Positions 17,959 to 27,088 of a stretch of DNA of 64,000 bases are shown here, piece after piece. Every line of letters begins with the position of its first letter. The stretch's first letter is position 1. The DNA comes from Bradyrhizobium ottawaense (lineage in GTDB: Bacteria; Pseudomonadota; Alphaproteobacteria; Rhizobiales; Xanthobacteraceae). The stretch lies in NCBI RefSeq assembly GCF_900099825.1, contig NZ_LT629693.1, forward strand, positions 6,521,001-6,585,000, in the 5' to 3' direction. A program made the translations under genes and the position numbers. Under the pieces are notes generated by a model, which saw only the letters and a program-made list of their open reading frames with translations, was not told the DNA's origin and did no database searches.

Positions 17959-18660
17959 CTATTCCGGCTTGCCGATCGCAACCTTCAGCGTGCCGACGCC
18001 GTCGACGCCGCACTCGATCTTGTCGCCGGGATGAAGCTGGGAGACGCCGGCCGGCGTTCCCGTCATGATGATGTCGCCGGCGGCGAGCGCCACCTGCTGC
18101 GAAAGCTGCCAGATGATCTCGGGCACGTTCCAGATCAGTTCGGTGAGATCGCCCTTCTGGGTTTCGGTGCCGTTGACGGTGAGCCAGATCTTGCCCTTGG
18201 AGGGATGGCCGATCTTCGACGCCGGCTGCACCGCGGAGCAGGGCGCGGAATAGTCGAAGGACTTTCCGACTTCCCACGGCCGTTCCTTCTTGCGCGAGGC
18301 AATCTGCAGGTCGCGGCGGGTGAGGTCGATGCCGACGGCGTAGCCGTAGACGTGATCGAGCGCCTTGTCGGCGGGAATGTTGAGGCCGCCGCTCTTCATG
18401 GCGACGATCAGTTCAACCTCGTGGTGCAGGTCCTTGGTCAGCGGCGGGTAGGGGATCGTGGCGCCGTCGGGCACCAGCATGTCGGCATGCTTGGCGAAGA
18501 AGAACGGCGGCGCGCGCTCGTCATTGCCCATCTCGCGGATGTGCTCGAGATAGTTGCGCCCGACGCACCAGATGCGGCGCACGGGGAAGGATTTTGCTTC
18601 GCCGACGACGGGAAGCGAGGGCTGTGGCGGAAGGGGAATGACGTAGGAGGCTGCGTTCAT
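17959..18660 (-). CDS. Fumarylacetoacetate hydrolase family protein
   Basis: A 233-aa enzyme starting MNAASYVIPLPPQPSLPVVG. It belongs to the FAH fold that hydrolyses C-C bonds of acylpyruvates such as fumarylpyruvate. Seen are the substrate entry motif VGRNYLEHIREMG, the metal-binding Glu cluster in LHHEVELIVAMK, the metal Asp in YAVGIDLTRRDLQ and the C-terminal GTPAGVSQLHPGD. The length fits fumarylpyruvate-hydrolase-type members. It lies 34 bp downstream of the ABC exporter gene on the same strand; no ring-cleavage genes are nearby, so the substrate is unclear. Confidence 0.9.
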   Translation of the reverse strand: MNAASYVIPLPPQPSLPVVGEAKSFPVRRIWCVGRNYLEHIREMGNDERAPPFFFAKHADMLVPDGATIPYPPLTKDLHHEVELIVAMKSGGLNIPADKALDHVYGYAVGIDLTRRDLQIASRKKERPWEVGKSFDYSAPCSAVQPASKIGHPSKGKIWLTVNGTETQKGDLTELIWNVPEIIWQLSQQVALAAGDIIMTGTPAGVSQLHPGDKIECGVDGVGTLKVAIGKPE

Positions 18661-18694
18661 GAAGCGGTCTCGTGCTTGAGGTGAGGAAAAAAGC

Positions 18695-20515
18695 TTAGGC
18701 GGTTGCGCCGACCGGCGCCAGTACCGGCGGGCCGGCATCGTGGTGCTGCAGACGGAAGAAGGACGCGTAGCGGCCGCCGCGGCGCAGCAGGTCGTCATGC
18801 CGCCCGCGCTCGACGATCTCGCCGCCCTCGACCACCAGGATCGCGTCGGCGTGCATGATGGTGTGCAGGCGGTGGGCGATGACGATGGTGGTGCGGTTCT
18901 GGCAGAGATGCTCGATCGCCTCCTGCACGGCTTTTTCGGATTCCGAGTCCAGCGCCGCGGTCGCCTCGTCGAGCAGGATCACCGGCGCGTTCTTGATCAG
19001 CGCGCGCGCCACCGCGATGCGCTGGCGCTGGCCGCCGGAGAGTTGCGCGCCGTGCTCGCCGACCGGGGTGTCATACCCAAGCGGGAAACCCATGATGAAG
19101 TCGTGCGCGCAGGCGGCCTTGGCGGCAGCGACGATCTCGTCCTGGGTGGCGTTGTCCTTGCCGAAGGCGATGTTGGCGCCGATGGTGTCGCGGAACAGAT
19201 AGACGTCCTGGCCGACATAGGCGGTCTGCCGGCGCAGCGATTTGCGTGACACCTGTGCGATCGATTGCCCGTCGATCAGGATGTCGCCCTGGCTCACCTC
19301 GTGGAAGCGCAGCAGCAGCGCCAGCACCGTCGACTTGCCGCCGCCGGAGGGGCCGACCAGCGCGGTCACCTTGCCGGGCTCGGCCATGAAGCTCATGCGG
19401 TTGAGCACAGGCTCGCCCACCCGGTAGGCGAAGCTGACGTCGCGCAATTCGATTCGCGCGTCGGTCAGCTTCAGCGCCGGCTTGTCGTCGTCGGAAGGCT
19501 CGCTCGCCGGACTGTCGACGACCTCAAGCAGCATCCGCGCGCCAACCAGCTGGCTGTTGAGGTCGATGTTGAGCCGCGCCAGCCGCTTGGCCGGCTCGGT
19601 CGCCATCAGAAAGGCGGTCATGAACGAAAAGAACTGGCCGGGCGTGGCGCCAAGCGCGACTACGCTGTAGCCGCCGTACAACAGGCAGCCGGCGACGGCG
19701 AAGCCGCCGAGCGTTTCCATCAGCGGGTTGGCGCGGTTGGAGACCCGCGCCATCTTGTTGGAATTGCGCTCGACGGCGGTGATGTCGTCGTCGATGCGCT
19801 TCTGCATCGCCTCTTCCAGCGTGAACGCCTTGACCGTGCGGATGCCCTGCAGCGATTCCTGCATGGTCTCCAGAATGTCGGCGGTGCCGGTGAACTGGCT
19901 GTAGGCGAGGCCCTTGATGCGCTTGATCATCTTGCGCAGGAACAGCATCGCCGGCGGTACCACCACGAGGCCGACCAGCGACAGCAGCGGATCCTGCGCC
20001 ACCATCACGCTGACCAGGGCGATCAGGAGCAGCAGGTCGCGCCCGATTGCGTTGATCAAAAGATTGAGGACGTCGGTGATGGATTTGGCGCCCGAGGTCA
20101 GCCGGGTCAGGAATTCGGACGAATGCCGTTCGGAAAAGAACCCGATGCTTTCGTTCATCAGCTTGGCAAACAGCCGCCGCTGGTTGTTGGCAAGGATGGC
20201 GTTGCTGATCTTCGACAGGATGACGGTCTGGCCGTAGGTCGCGATCCCCTTGATGAACAGCAGCAGGACGGTGACGCCGGACAGAATGGCGATGCCGGTC
20301 ACGTTCTTGTCGACATAGGCCTGGTTGATCACCTGTCCGAGCACATAGGTGGCGCCTGCGGTCGCGGCGGCCGCAACCCCCATCAGCGCAAAGGCCACGA
20401 GGTAGCGCCGCCAGTAGGCGAGGCCTTGTTCGGCCACGAGGCGGCGAACCAGGATCGCCGCGCCATAGGGATCGTCCGTGATTTTTCTCGTGGTCTTTTT
20501 TGGAAGTTCGGTCAT
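18695..20515 (-). CDS. ABC exporter, MsbA-like (fused permease and ATPase)
   Basis: A 606-aa half-transporter. Residues 1-320 hold six membrane helices (YLVAFALMGVAAAATAGATY, ITGIAILSGVTVLLLF-like and others). The C-terminal ATPase domain has Walker A GPSGGGKS, the signature LSGGQRQRIAVARAL and Walker B VILLDEATAALD. The position beside galE and the LPS core genes supports a role in lipid A-core or glycolipid flipping across the inner membrane, but the substrate is an inference. The gene begins 105 bp downstream of the galE stop on the same strand, so galE, this gene and the FAH gene may be co-transcribed. Confidence 0.9.
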   Translation of the reverse strand: MTELPKKTTRKITDDPYGAAILVRRLVAEQGLAYWRRYLVAFALMGVAAAATAGATYVLGQVINQAYVDKNVTGIAILSGVTVLLLFIKGIATYGQTVILSKISNAILANNQRRLFAKLMNESIGFFSERHSSEFLTRLTSGAKSITDVLNLLINAIGRDLLLLIALVSVMVAQDPLLSLVGLVVVPPAMLFLRKMIKRIKGLAYSQFTGTADILETMQESLQGIRTVKAFTLEEAMQKRIDDDITAVERNSNKMARVSNRANPLMETLGGFAVAGCLLYGGYSVVALGATPGQFFSFMTAFLMATEPAKRLARLNIDLNSQLVGARMLLEVVDSPASEPSDDDKPALKLTDARIELRDVSFAYRVGEPVLNRMSFMAEPGKVTALVGPSGGGKSTVLALLLRFHEVSQGDILIDGQSIAQVSRKSLRRQTAYVGQDVYLFRDTIGANIAFGKDNATQDEIVAAAKAACAHDFIMGFPLGYDTPVGEHGAQLSGGQRQRIAVARALIKNAPVILLDEATAALDSESEKAVQEAIEHLCQNRTTIVIAHRLHTIMHADAILVVEGGEIVERGRHDDLLRRGGRYASFFRLQHHDAGPPVLAPVGATA

Positions 20516-20620
20516 CCGCGTTCCATCGACGATACGGGCTCAAATCCCATATGTCAGGGCTGCTACGATGACTCCTTGCCTGCTAAAGCTGAGATTTTCA
20601 AGCCAAATAAGCGCTTGATT

Positions 20621-21634
20621 TCAGGCCGATTCCGCCTGCTGCGCGAGGCCGCCGCGGTCGCGGAACAGCTTCTCTTCCCAGCTAAGCGCGTGGGCGGCGA
20701 TGGTTTCGAGGTCGTCATATTGCGGCGTCCAGTCCAGCATGGAGCGGATGCGGCTGGTGTCGGCCACCATGGTCATGATGTCGCCGGGCCGGCGCGGCGC
20801 ATATTGAACCGCGAAATTGCGCATGGAGACGCGGCGCACCGCCTCGATGGTCTCCAGCACCGAATAGCCGCGGCCGTAGCCGCAGTTCAGCGTTACCGAA
20901 CTGCCGCCGCCGCGGAGGTAGGACAGCGCCGCGCGATGGGCCTGCGCGAGGTCGCTGACATGGATGAAGTCGCGGATGGCGCTGCCGTCGGGCGTCGGAT
21001 AGTCGGTGCCGAAGACGTCGATCTTGGCACGCTGGCCGGTGGCGGCCTCGACCGCCATCTTCAGCAGATGCGTCGCGCCGACGGTGGCGAGCCCGGTGCG
21101 CCCCTTGGGGTCGGCGCCGGCGACGTTGAAGTAGCGCAGCACGACATAGTCCATGCCATGCGCGGCCGCGACGTCGTGCAGCATGATTTCGGTCATCAGC
21201 TTGGACGAACCGTAAGGCGACATCGGCCGCGTCGCGGCGTGCTCGGGCACCGGCATCTGGTCCGGATTGCCGTAGACGGCAGCCGTCGACGAGAAGATGA
21301 AGCGCTTGACGCCGCCCTTTACCGCGGCGTTCAGCAAGCTGCGGGTCGTCATGGTGTTGTTGCGGTAATAGCCGAGCGGATCGCGCATCGAATCCGGCAC
21401 CACCACGGAGCCGGCGAAATGGATGATGCTCTCGATGCCATGCTGGGCGATCACGCCCTCGACCAGGTTCTCGTCGCCGGCATCGCCGATGAACAGCGGC
21501 ACGCCCTCGGGCAGGAAGTTGGAGAATCCGGTGGACAGATTGTCGATCACGACGACACTTTCGCCGGCTTCCGCCAGCGCATGAACCATATGACTGCCGA
21601 TATAGCCGGCGCCACCGGTGACAAGCACGGTCAT
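20621..21634 (-). CDS. galE: UDP-glucose 4-epimerase
   Basis: A 337-aa NAD-dependent epimerase that interconverts UDP-glucose and UDP-galactose for polysaccharide synthesis. ATG 21634 (MTVLVTGGAGYIGSHMVHAL) has GGGAGAGGG upstream. The glycine motif GGAGYIGS, SSTAAVYG and the catalytic YGSSK of SPYGSSKLMTE are present. GalE-type length and the RRPGDIMTMVADTSRI region near the end support galE over other epimerases. It lies at the edge of the LPS region. Confidence 0.93.
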   Translation of the reverse strand: MTVLVTGGAGYIGSHMVHALAEAGESVVVIDNLSTGFSNFLPEGVPLFIGDAGDENLVEGVIAQHGIESIIHFAGSVVVPDSMRDPLGYYRNNTMTTRSLLNAAVKGGVKRFIFSSTAAVYGNPDQMPVPEHAATRPMSPYGSSKLMTEIMLHDVAAAHGMDYVVLRYFNVAGADPKGRTGLATVGATHLLKMAVEAATGQRAKIDVFGTDYPTPDGSAIRDFIHVSDLAQAHRAALSYLRGGGSSVTLNCGYGRGYSVLETIEAVRRVSMRNFAVQYAPRRPGDIMTMVADTSRIRSMLDWTPQYDDLETIAAHALSWEEKLFRDRGGLAQQAESA

Positions 21635-21815
21635 GGGCACACCCTCTCCCGGCGCATGATCCGCCAAAGTGCGGGCGGTTTCGCGAAAAAGATCATGCGC
21701 GCATAAGTTAAGGGGTGATGCTATCGCCGGTGCGGTGAAGAGTACCTTTCGGCGCCGGTGAACTGGCCACTATGCTTAATGTTGCGTATAGGAACTGCGC
21801 GAAACGGAGCCGGAC

Positions 21816-22862
21816 GTGCCGATCGAGAACGATTTCACACCTGATTTGCAGCTGATCGTGCCGAATCTGCACAGGCGCTATTCCGGCGTCACGGCGACCA
21901 ACCGGATGGTGGCGCCGAAGCTTGCCGAGATGTATCGCGCCGCCTGGCTCGGTCCGCATGCGCCCGAAGGCATCGCGCGAATGGGTTTTGGCGATCTGCT
22001 GAAACTTTGGCGCCGCCGCACGCCGCTGGTCTGGCACGCGCGGCGCAACGACGAGATGATCGCGGGCCTGTTGCTGCGTGCGCTCGGCTGGCCGCTGAGA
22101 CTGGTGTTCACCTCGGCGGCGCAGCGCCATCACAAGCGGCTGACGCGCTGGCTGATCCGGCAGATGGACGCCGTGATCGCGACCTCGGAGCTGTCGGCGT
22201 CGTATCTGAAGCGCAAGGCCACCGTCGTCATGCATGGCGTCGACACGGGATTGTATGCGCCGCCGGTCGACCGCGCGGCGGCATTTACTGAGGCGAAACT
22301 GCCCGGCCGCTACGCGATCGGCTGCTTCGGCCGGGTGCGCGCGCAAAAGGGCACCGACGTGTTCGTCGAGGCGATGTGCCGGCTGCTGCCGCGCTATCCG
22401 GATTTTACGGCGGTCATCGTCGGCGCCGTGGTGCCGGAGCAGTCGGGCTTTGCCGATGGACTGAAACGACAGATCGAGGCCGCCGGCCTTCAGGCGCGCA
22501 TCGTCATCACAGGCGAATTGGTGAACGAGGAAGTGCAGCGCTGGTACCAGCGGCTGACGATCTACGCCTTCACCTCGCGCAACGAGGGTTTTGGTCTGAC
22601 CTTGATCGAGGCGATGGCATCCGGCGCCGCGCTCGTGGCGGCGCGCGCGGGAGCAGCCGAATTCGTGGTCAAGGATGGCGTGACCGGCGTGCTGACGCCG
22701 CCTGATGATGTCGACGCGCTGGTTGCGGCGCTGGAGCCGTTGATGCGCGATCCGGCATCGGCGACCGCGATGGGCGAGCGGGCGAGGGCGCGCGTGCTCG
22801 AAAAATTCAGCCTCGATGCCGAGGCGAATGCGATCGCGGCGGTCTATCGCACGCTGATTTAA
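21816..22862 (+). CDS. Glycosyltransferase family 4, LpcC-like
   Basis: A 348-aa GT-B-fold glycosyltransferase. It starts at GTG 21816 with GGAG seven bases upstream (MPIENDFTPDLQLIVPNLHR). The N-terminal RRYSGVTATNRMV resembles the Rhizobium LpcC mannosyltransferase of the LPS core (recalled). The C-terminal domain carries GCFGRVRAQKGTDVFVEAM and the EGFGLTLIEAMASG nucleotide-sugar motif (E-x7-E). It acts at the cytoplasmic face on lipid-linked core sugar. It is divergent from galE; the 181-bp gap between the two starts would hold both promoters. Confidence 0.85.
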   Translation: MPIENDFTPDLQLIVPNLHRRYSGVTATNRMVAPKLAEMYRAAWLGPHAPEGIARMGFGDLLKLWRRRTPLVWHARRNDEMIAGLLLRALGWPLRLVFTSAAQRHHKRLTRWLIRQMDAVIATSELSASYLKRKATVVMHGVDTGLYAPPVDRAAAFTEAKLPGRYAIGCFGRVRAQKGTDVFVEAMCRLLPRYPDFTAVIVGAVVPEQSGFADGLKRQIEAAGLQARIVITGELVNEEVQRWYQRLTIYAFTSRNEGFGLTLIEAMASGAALVAARAGAAEFVVKDGVTGVLTPPDDVDALVAALEPLMRDPASATAMGERARARVLEKFSLDAEANAIAAVYRTLI

Positions 22863-22874
22863 GCCAGATTCAGA

Positions 22875-22953
22875 CCGTCATCGTGAGGTGCGGGCGCAGC
22901 GAGCCTCGAAGGATGAGCAACATCGGTGGACGCAGCCATCCCTGAGATGACGG
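22875..22953. repeat. Palindromic intergenic repeat
   Basis: The ends CCGTCATCGTGAGG and CCTGAGATGACGG pair with one interruption. It is a member of the common CGTCAT-ended class of dispersed palindromes, lying just after the glycosyltransferase stop. Confidence 0.65.
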
Positions 22954-22971
22954 CATTTTCGCTGATAGAAT

Positions 22972-23022
22972 TTCGGCCACAAACGCGATGTCGTCGATGA
23001 CGGCGCCCTGGGCAGTGAGGTC
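22972..23022 (-). other. Possible gmhB-like sequence fragment
   Basis: The minus-strand translation DLTAQGAVIDDIAFV closely parallels [15 protein letters not shown] inside GmhB (24263-24784), and the DNA (GATGTCGTCGATGA, then GCGCCCTGGGC) is similar too. The match is only about 17 codons and no larger frame surrounds it, so it may be a degraded duplicate or a chance remnant. Confidence 0.3.
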
Positions 23023-23051
23023 ACTTGCGGACGTTTTTTCTGCGGCTTGTC

Positions 23052-23816
23052 TCATCCCTTCTCCGGAGACGTCAGCGCCCAAAGCCGAAAACCACCAAGG
23101 AAGGCGTTTTCATTCTTTCCTAACCGTGTTTTTTCCGGAAGCGTCCCGAGTTTCCCGGCATTCCCGCCTCCGAGGATGACGTAATCGGGCTCCAGCGCGG
23201 CAACCAGGCGTTCGACGACGTCGTCGACGTAGCGCGTCCATTTCTTCTTGCCGTAGCGTTTCAGCCCGGCCGCGCCGACGAAATCCTCGAAGCTCTTCTC
23301 CCTGCGATAAGGCAGGTGCGCCAATTCCATGGGTATAAGGGCGCCGTCGACGATCATGGCCGAGCCGAGACCGGTACCGAGTCCGAGAAAGAGCATTTTC
23401 CCGCCTTTGTAACCTCCGAGCGCCTGCATCAGCGCGTCGTTCACGACTCTGGTGGGACGATTGAACGCCCGTGAAAAATCGAATCCTTTCCATCCCCGTC
23501 CCAGATTGTGGGGCTCAACCGACGGCCGGTCGCGCACGACCGGTCCTGGATATCCCACGGAGACGACGTCGTAGGTCCAGTCCTTCGTGATCTGCTTGAC
23601 CTTCTCGACCATCGATCTCGCGGTCAGATCGGGGCCGGATTCGAACTCGCGCTTGATGCGCTTGGTGTTCGTCATCACCTTGACATGCGATCCGCCGACG
23701 TCGATCGACAGAATCGTTCGTGATGCGCTCCTTTGCTTCATTCGAAAACTTTCATACCAAATTGCCTCGCGAGATTTTGCGAGGGACGAGCACAATCCAA
23801 CCGACCTCCTGCCCAT
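23052..23816 (-). CDS. ROK-family glucokinase, polyphosphate glucokinase-like
   Basis: A sugar kinase of the ROK/actin-ATPase fold that would phosphorylate glucose, possibly using polyphosphate. The phosphate-binding motif LSIDVGGSHVKVM, the VVNDALMQALGGYKGG region and LFLGLGTGLGSAMIVDG match polyphosphate glucokinase-type members. Two starts are plausible. ATG 23816 has a perfect GGAGGG four to six bases upstream, giving 254 aa, while ATG 23741 (MKQRSASRTILSIDVGG) gives the usual family length of about 229 aa but has a poor ribosome site. I list the former. It is an unexpected carbon-metabolism gene inside the LPS region. Confidence 0.8.
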   Translation of the reverse strand: MGRRSVGLCSSLAKSREAIWYESFRMKQRSASRTILSIDVGGSHVKVMTNTKRIKREFESGPDLTARSMVEKVKQITKDWTYDVVSVGYPGPVVRDRPSVEPHNLGRGWKGFDFSRAFNRPTRVVNDALMQALGGYKGGKMLFLGLGTGLGSAMIVDGALIPMELAHLPYRREKSFEDFVGAAGLKRYGKKKWTRYVDDVVERLVAALEPDYVILGGGNAGKLGTLPEKTRLGKNENAFLGGFRLWALTSPEKG

Positions 23817-23930
23817 TAAGTTCCCTCCAATGGAACCGGATCGATTTGGAGGGATGTTCAAATTAGCTCATGTTTAAAGCATTGCTGCTTCTTGGTGGAC
23901 TAAACGCAATCCAGAGCTGGACCTGCCGGA

Positions 23931-24257
23931 ATGATCACTGCGGGAAGATTTTCTTCTTGGTTCAAGACGCCGGTCGGCGAGAGTGCCGGCGTGATCGAGC
24001 TTCGTCCCGATGGGACAGTTGGTGGCGGTGATGCGACGTTCTCGTATACGGGTCACTGGCGTGCTGACGGCGAACGCGTGCGGGGACTGGTGTCGGCCAA
24101 GCGCTTCGCACCCGGACCGCCGGGCGTCTTCGGGCTCGACGAAATCGATATCGTTGCCACCGGCTACAGCAAGGACGGTCAAACCATTTCAGGCACCGGC
24201 TTTGCGAGGCAAACGCCCGGCATCAAGATGGAAGTCACGCTTGTTCGCATGAAATAG
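23931..24257 (+). CDS. Small GrlR-like protein
   Basis: A 108-aa protein (MITAGRFSSWFKTPVGESAG). The pattern GVIELRPDGTVGGGDATFSYTG and the following strand-rich region resemble the GrlR family, beta-barrel proteins named after a negative regulator of a type III secretion locus. In rhizobia GrlR-like proteins occur widely without such a locus. No signal peptide is seen, and the ribosome site is weak. It is convergent with gmhB (5 bp between stops). No secretion genes are nearby, so a regulatory role is not supported by context. Confidence 0.55.
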   Translation: MITAGRFSSWFKTPVGESAGVIELRPDGTVGGGDATFSYTGHWRADGERVRGLVSAKRFAPGPPGVFGLDEIDIVATGYSKDGQTISGTGFARQTPGIKMEVTLVRMK

Positions 24258-24262
24258 ATTGA

Positions 24263-24784
24263 TCAAACTCTCGTCTGAGCCATCACATCGGCGACGAACG
24301 CATCGAGGTCGCCGCCGGCAAACAGAAATCCCGGTAGGCCCGCGGCTTGTGCGGCTTCGATATCGGTGTCGCGGTCGCCGATGACAAAGCTGCCGGCGTG
24401 CCGCACCGGCCAGTGCGCCATCAGGTCGTGGATCATGCCGGGCGAGGGTTTGCGCCAGTGATGATCCTCGAGGTAGCCGGCGACGGTGCCGGCGGGATGG
24501 TGCGGGCAATACCTGATGTCGTCGATGATCGCGCCCTGGGCGGCGAGTTCGGCGCGCATCCAGTCGTGCAGCACGTTGAGTTCGTTTTCGCTGAAATAGC
24601 CGCGCGCCACGCCGGACTGGTTGGTGAAGAAGAACACGAAATAGCCGGCCTCGTTGAGCCGGCGGATCGCCTTGGCCGCATTCGGCATCCAGCGAATCCG
24701 TTCGCTTGTGCCCATATAGCCGTCGTCATGGTTGACGACGCCGTCGCGGTCGAGAAACGCCGCGGGCTTCAGGATCGCACTCAT
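24263..24784 (-). CDS. gmhB: D-glycero-D-manno-heptose 1,7-bisphosphate 7-phosphatase
   Basis: A 173-aa HAD-superfamily phosphatase that removes the C7 phosphate in ADP-heptose synthesis. The nucleophile motif is FLDRDGVVN (residues 10-18), motif II is [12 protein letters not shown] and the late Asp pair is in [11 protein letters not shown]. Classical GmhB carries a zinc loop C-x-H...C-x-C before RKP. Here C93 and H95 are kept but the CxC is replaced, reading [11 protein letters not shown], so zinc binding is probably changed or lost. Its ATG overlaps the stop of waaF by 4 bp (ATGA), so the two are coupled. Confidence 0.9.
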   Translation of the reverse strand: MSAILKPAAFLDRDGVVNHDDGYMGTSERIRWMPNAAKAIRRLNEAGYFVFFFTNQSGVARGYFSENELNVLHDWMRAELAAQGAIIDDIRYCPHHPAGTVAGYLEDHHWRKPSPGMIHDLMAHWPVRHAGSFVIGDRDTDIEAAQAAGLPGFLFAGGDLDAFVADVMAQTRV

Positions 24785-25842
24785 CGCGGCGTCGCCTCGT
24801 GCAGCACGCGCTGCGCGATGTCGGCGACCTCGGTGGCGGGAATGTCGCGCATGCAGCGGTGGTCGTTCATGGTACAGACCGTGCGCTGGCAGGGCTGGCA
24901 GGAAAGTTCGCTCTTGGTCAGAACCGTTGCCGCGAGATCGTTGAGCGGCGCCCAGAGATAGGGGCTGGTCGGTCCGAAAATGCCCATCGTCGGCGTTCCG
25001 ATCGCCGCCGCGATATGCATCAGCCCTGAGTCGTTGGAAATGGCGACGCTGGCTGCCGCCATCGCCAAAATGCCGTTGCGCAGGTCGGTGCCGGTGAGGT
25101 CGCGGACCCTGCCGCCGCCGGTGGCGACGATTTCCTGTGCCAGCGCCTTTTCGCCGGGGCCGCCCACCACCCAGACGTCAAAACCCCGCTCGGCCAACAG
25201 CCGCGCGGCTTCCGGGTAATAAGTCCAGCGCTTTGATTCACCGACGGAGCCGGGTCCCAGCGCCACCGCAGGCCCTGTTCCCAGCCCGTTGGCCTGCCGC
25301 CAGCGGGCCACCTCCTCAGCTGGAACGCGAAGTTGCGGCACCGGCCATTCCGGCGGCAGCTTGGCGCCATCCGGCAGCGCCAGGGCGGCGTTTTTGTCGA
25401 TAAAGCGGGGCAGGGCCTTTTCGCCCCAGCGCATCCGGTTGATCAGCCCGAACCGGGCTTCCCCGAAAAATCCCACCCGTTCCGGGATCCCGGCCAGCGC
25501 CGGCGCAATGGCCGCTTTCCAGGTGCGGGGCAGCACCAGCGCGGTTCCATAGCCCCGCGCACGTAGTTCGGCCGCCAGACCCGCCTGTTTGGCGACCGCA
25601 AGCCGGCCGCGCGGCAGGTCCCAGACGATACCGGACCGGACGCCGGGCATGTAATCGACCAGGGGGGCGCAGAGCGAAGTCACCAGCAGGTCGACCGGCC
25701 GGTTCGGCCAACGCTGCCTCAGCACGCGCACCACGGTATGGCCTCGGACGAAGTCGCCGATCCACATATAAGGGATGATCAGGATCGGCCTGGTGTCGGC
25801 GGCATCCTCGATCTCGATCCCAATTGATGAATCTGTATTCAT
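24781..25842 (-). CDS. waaF: ADP-heptose:LPS heptosyltransferase II family
   Basis: A 353-aa GT9-family glycosyltransferase that adds heptose to the inner LPS core at the cytoplasmic membrane. The N-terminal [20 protein letters not shown] fits the family, as do [20 protein letters not shown] and [22 protein letters not shown] motifs with the ADP-heptose binding region ([18 protein letters not shown]). It is encoded with gmhB in a two-gene unit and is divergent from hldD. The gene name follows the family assignment; distinguishing heptosyltransferase I from II rests on the resemblance to WaaF. Confidence 0.88.
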   Translation of the reverse strand: MNTDSSIGIEIEDAADTRPILIIPYMWIGDFVRGHTVVRVLRQRWPNRPVDLLVTSLCAPLVDYMPGVRSGIVWDLPRGRLAVAKQAGLAAELRARGYGTALVLPRTWKAAIAPALAGIPERVGFFGEARFGLINRMRWGEKALPRFIDKNAALALPDGAKLPPEWPVPQLRVPAEEVARWRQANGLGTGPAVALGPGSVGESKRWTYYPEAARLLAERGFDVWVVGGPGEKALAQEIVATGGGRVRDLTGTDLRNGILAMAAASVAISNDSGLMHIAAAIGTPTMGIFGPTSPYLWAPLNDLAATVLTKSELSCQPCQRTVCTMNDHRCMRDIPATEVADIAQRVLHEATPR

Positions 25843-26003
25843 ACCTTAGAAGTCTGCTGCCGGCTGATTCCGGCTCCGTCGGTAACCGCTCCTTGTCGGC
25901 AGGTAAAGCCGGGGTCGGCATCTTCACCAAGGCGTATGGCCCAAGTTGCCTGCCGGGCGGGAGTGGGGCAAAGCTGGCGCCGCATAATATGGCAGGGGAC
26001 GGC

Positions 26004-26981
26004 ATGCTACTGGTGACCGGGGGAGCCGGTTTTATCGGATCGAACGTCGTGGCCGCGTTGAACGACGCCGGCCGGGACGTGGCGGTCTGCGACGTGCTCG
26101 GCCATGACGGCAAATGGCGCAATCTGGCCAAGCGCCGGCTCGCCGATTTCGTGCCGCCGTCCGAGCTGATGGACTGGCTGAAGGGCCGCCGGCTCGACGC
26201 CGTCATCCATCTTGGCGCCATCTCCGAGACCACGGCGACCGACGGCGACCTCGTCATTGAAACCAATTTCCGGCTGTCGCTGCGGCTGCTCGACTGGTGC
26301 ACGGCGAACGCAACCCCGCTGATCTACGCTTCCTCGGCGGCGACGTACGGCGACGGCGACCAGGGATTTGACGACGACGCGTCGATCGATGCGCTGAAGA
26401 AGCTGCGGCCGATGAACCTATACGGCTGGAGCAAGCATCTGTTCGACATGGCGGTTGCCGAGCGCGCCGCGCGCAGCGAGCGGCTGCCGCCGCAATGGGC
26501 CGGGTTGAAGTTCTTCAACGTGTTCGGTCCGAACGAATATCACAAGGGCACGATGATGAGCGTGCTGGCGCGGCGCTTCGACGACATCAGGGCCGGGCGT
26601 CCCGTGCAACTGTTCAAGTCCCACCGCGAAGGCATCGCCGACGGCGACCAGCGCCGCGATTTCATCTATGTCGACGACGTCGTGCGCGTCATGATGTGGC
26701 TGGTGGCGACGCCCTCGGTGAGCGGGCTGTTCAACGTCGGCACCGGCACCGCACGCAGCTTTCGCGATCTGATGCTGTCGGCCTATACGGCGCTCGGCAC
26801 CAGGCCGAACATCCAGTATATCGACATGCCCGAGGCGATCCGCGGCAGCTATCAATACTTCACCCAGAGCGAGGTCGATCGGCTGCAGCACGCCGGTTAT
26901 AACGGCGGCTTCACCGCGCTGGAACACGCGGTCGAGACTTACGTGAAGGGTTTTCTCGACTGCACCGATCGCTTTCGCTGA
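26004..26981 (+). CDS. hldD: ADP-L-glycero-D-manno-heptose 6-epimerase
   Basis: A 325-aa SDR-type epimerase that makes the final L,D-heptose donor. ATG 26004 (MLLVTGGAGFIGSNVVAALN) has AGGGGA upstream; a longer in-frame extension from 25824 overlaps waaF and lacks a ribosome site. The NAD(P) motif GGAGFIGSN, the ASSAATYG motif and catalytic YGWSK of NLYGWSKHLFD are visible. HldD-typical features are FFNVFGPNEYHKGTMMS and QRRDFIYVDD. It is followed by a palindromic repeat and then hldE. Confidence 0.93.
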   Translation: MLLVTGGAGFIGSNVVAALNDAGRDVAVCDVLGHDGKWRNLAKRRLADFVPPSELMDWLKGRRLDAVIHLGAISETTATDGDLVIETNFRLSLRLLDWCTANATPLIYASSAATYGDGDQGFDDDASIDALKKLRPMNLYGWSKHLFDMAVAERAARSERLPPQWAGLKFFNVFGPNEYHKGTMMSVLARRFDDIRAGRPVQLFKSHREGIADGDQRRDFIYVDDVVRVMMWLVATPSVSGLFNVGTGTARSFRDLMLSAYTALGTRPNIQYIDMPEAIRGSYQYFTQSEVDRLQHAGYNGGFTALEHAVETYVKGFLDCTDRFR

Positions 26982-26990
26982 CGGGCCAAC

Positions 26991-27063
26991 GAGCATGATC
27001 CGGAAAAGTGGGAACCGGTTTTCCTCGGGACAAGCGCGAAGCGCTTGCCCGGAGATCATGCTC
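26991..27063. repeat. Palindromic repeat of the AGCATGATC class
   Basis: The ends GAGCATGATC and GATCATGCTC pair perfectly. An inner hairpin CAAGCGC-GAA-GCGCTTG lies at about 27031-27047. A second copy of the class is at 58189-58235. It sits in the hldD-hldE gap. Confidence 0.8.
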
Positions 27064-27088
27064 AAACAAAAAACAGTAACGGAACCAG

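Noticed and set aside
23931..24257. Marker of a type III secretion locus because of GrlR resemblance
   Set aside because: No secretion genes occur in the window, and GrlR-like proteins are widespread without them.
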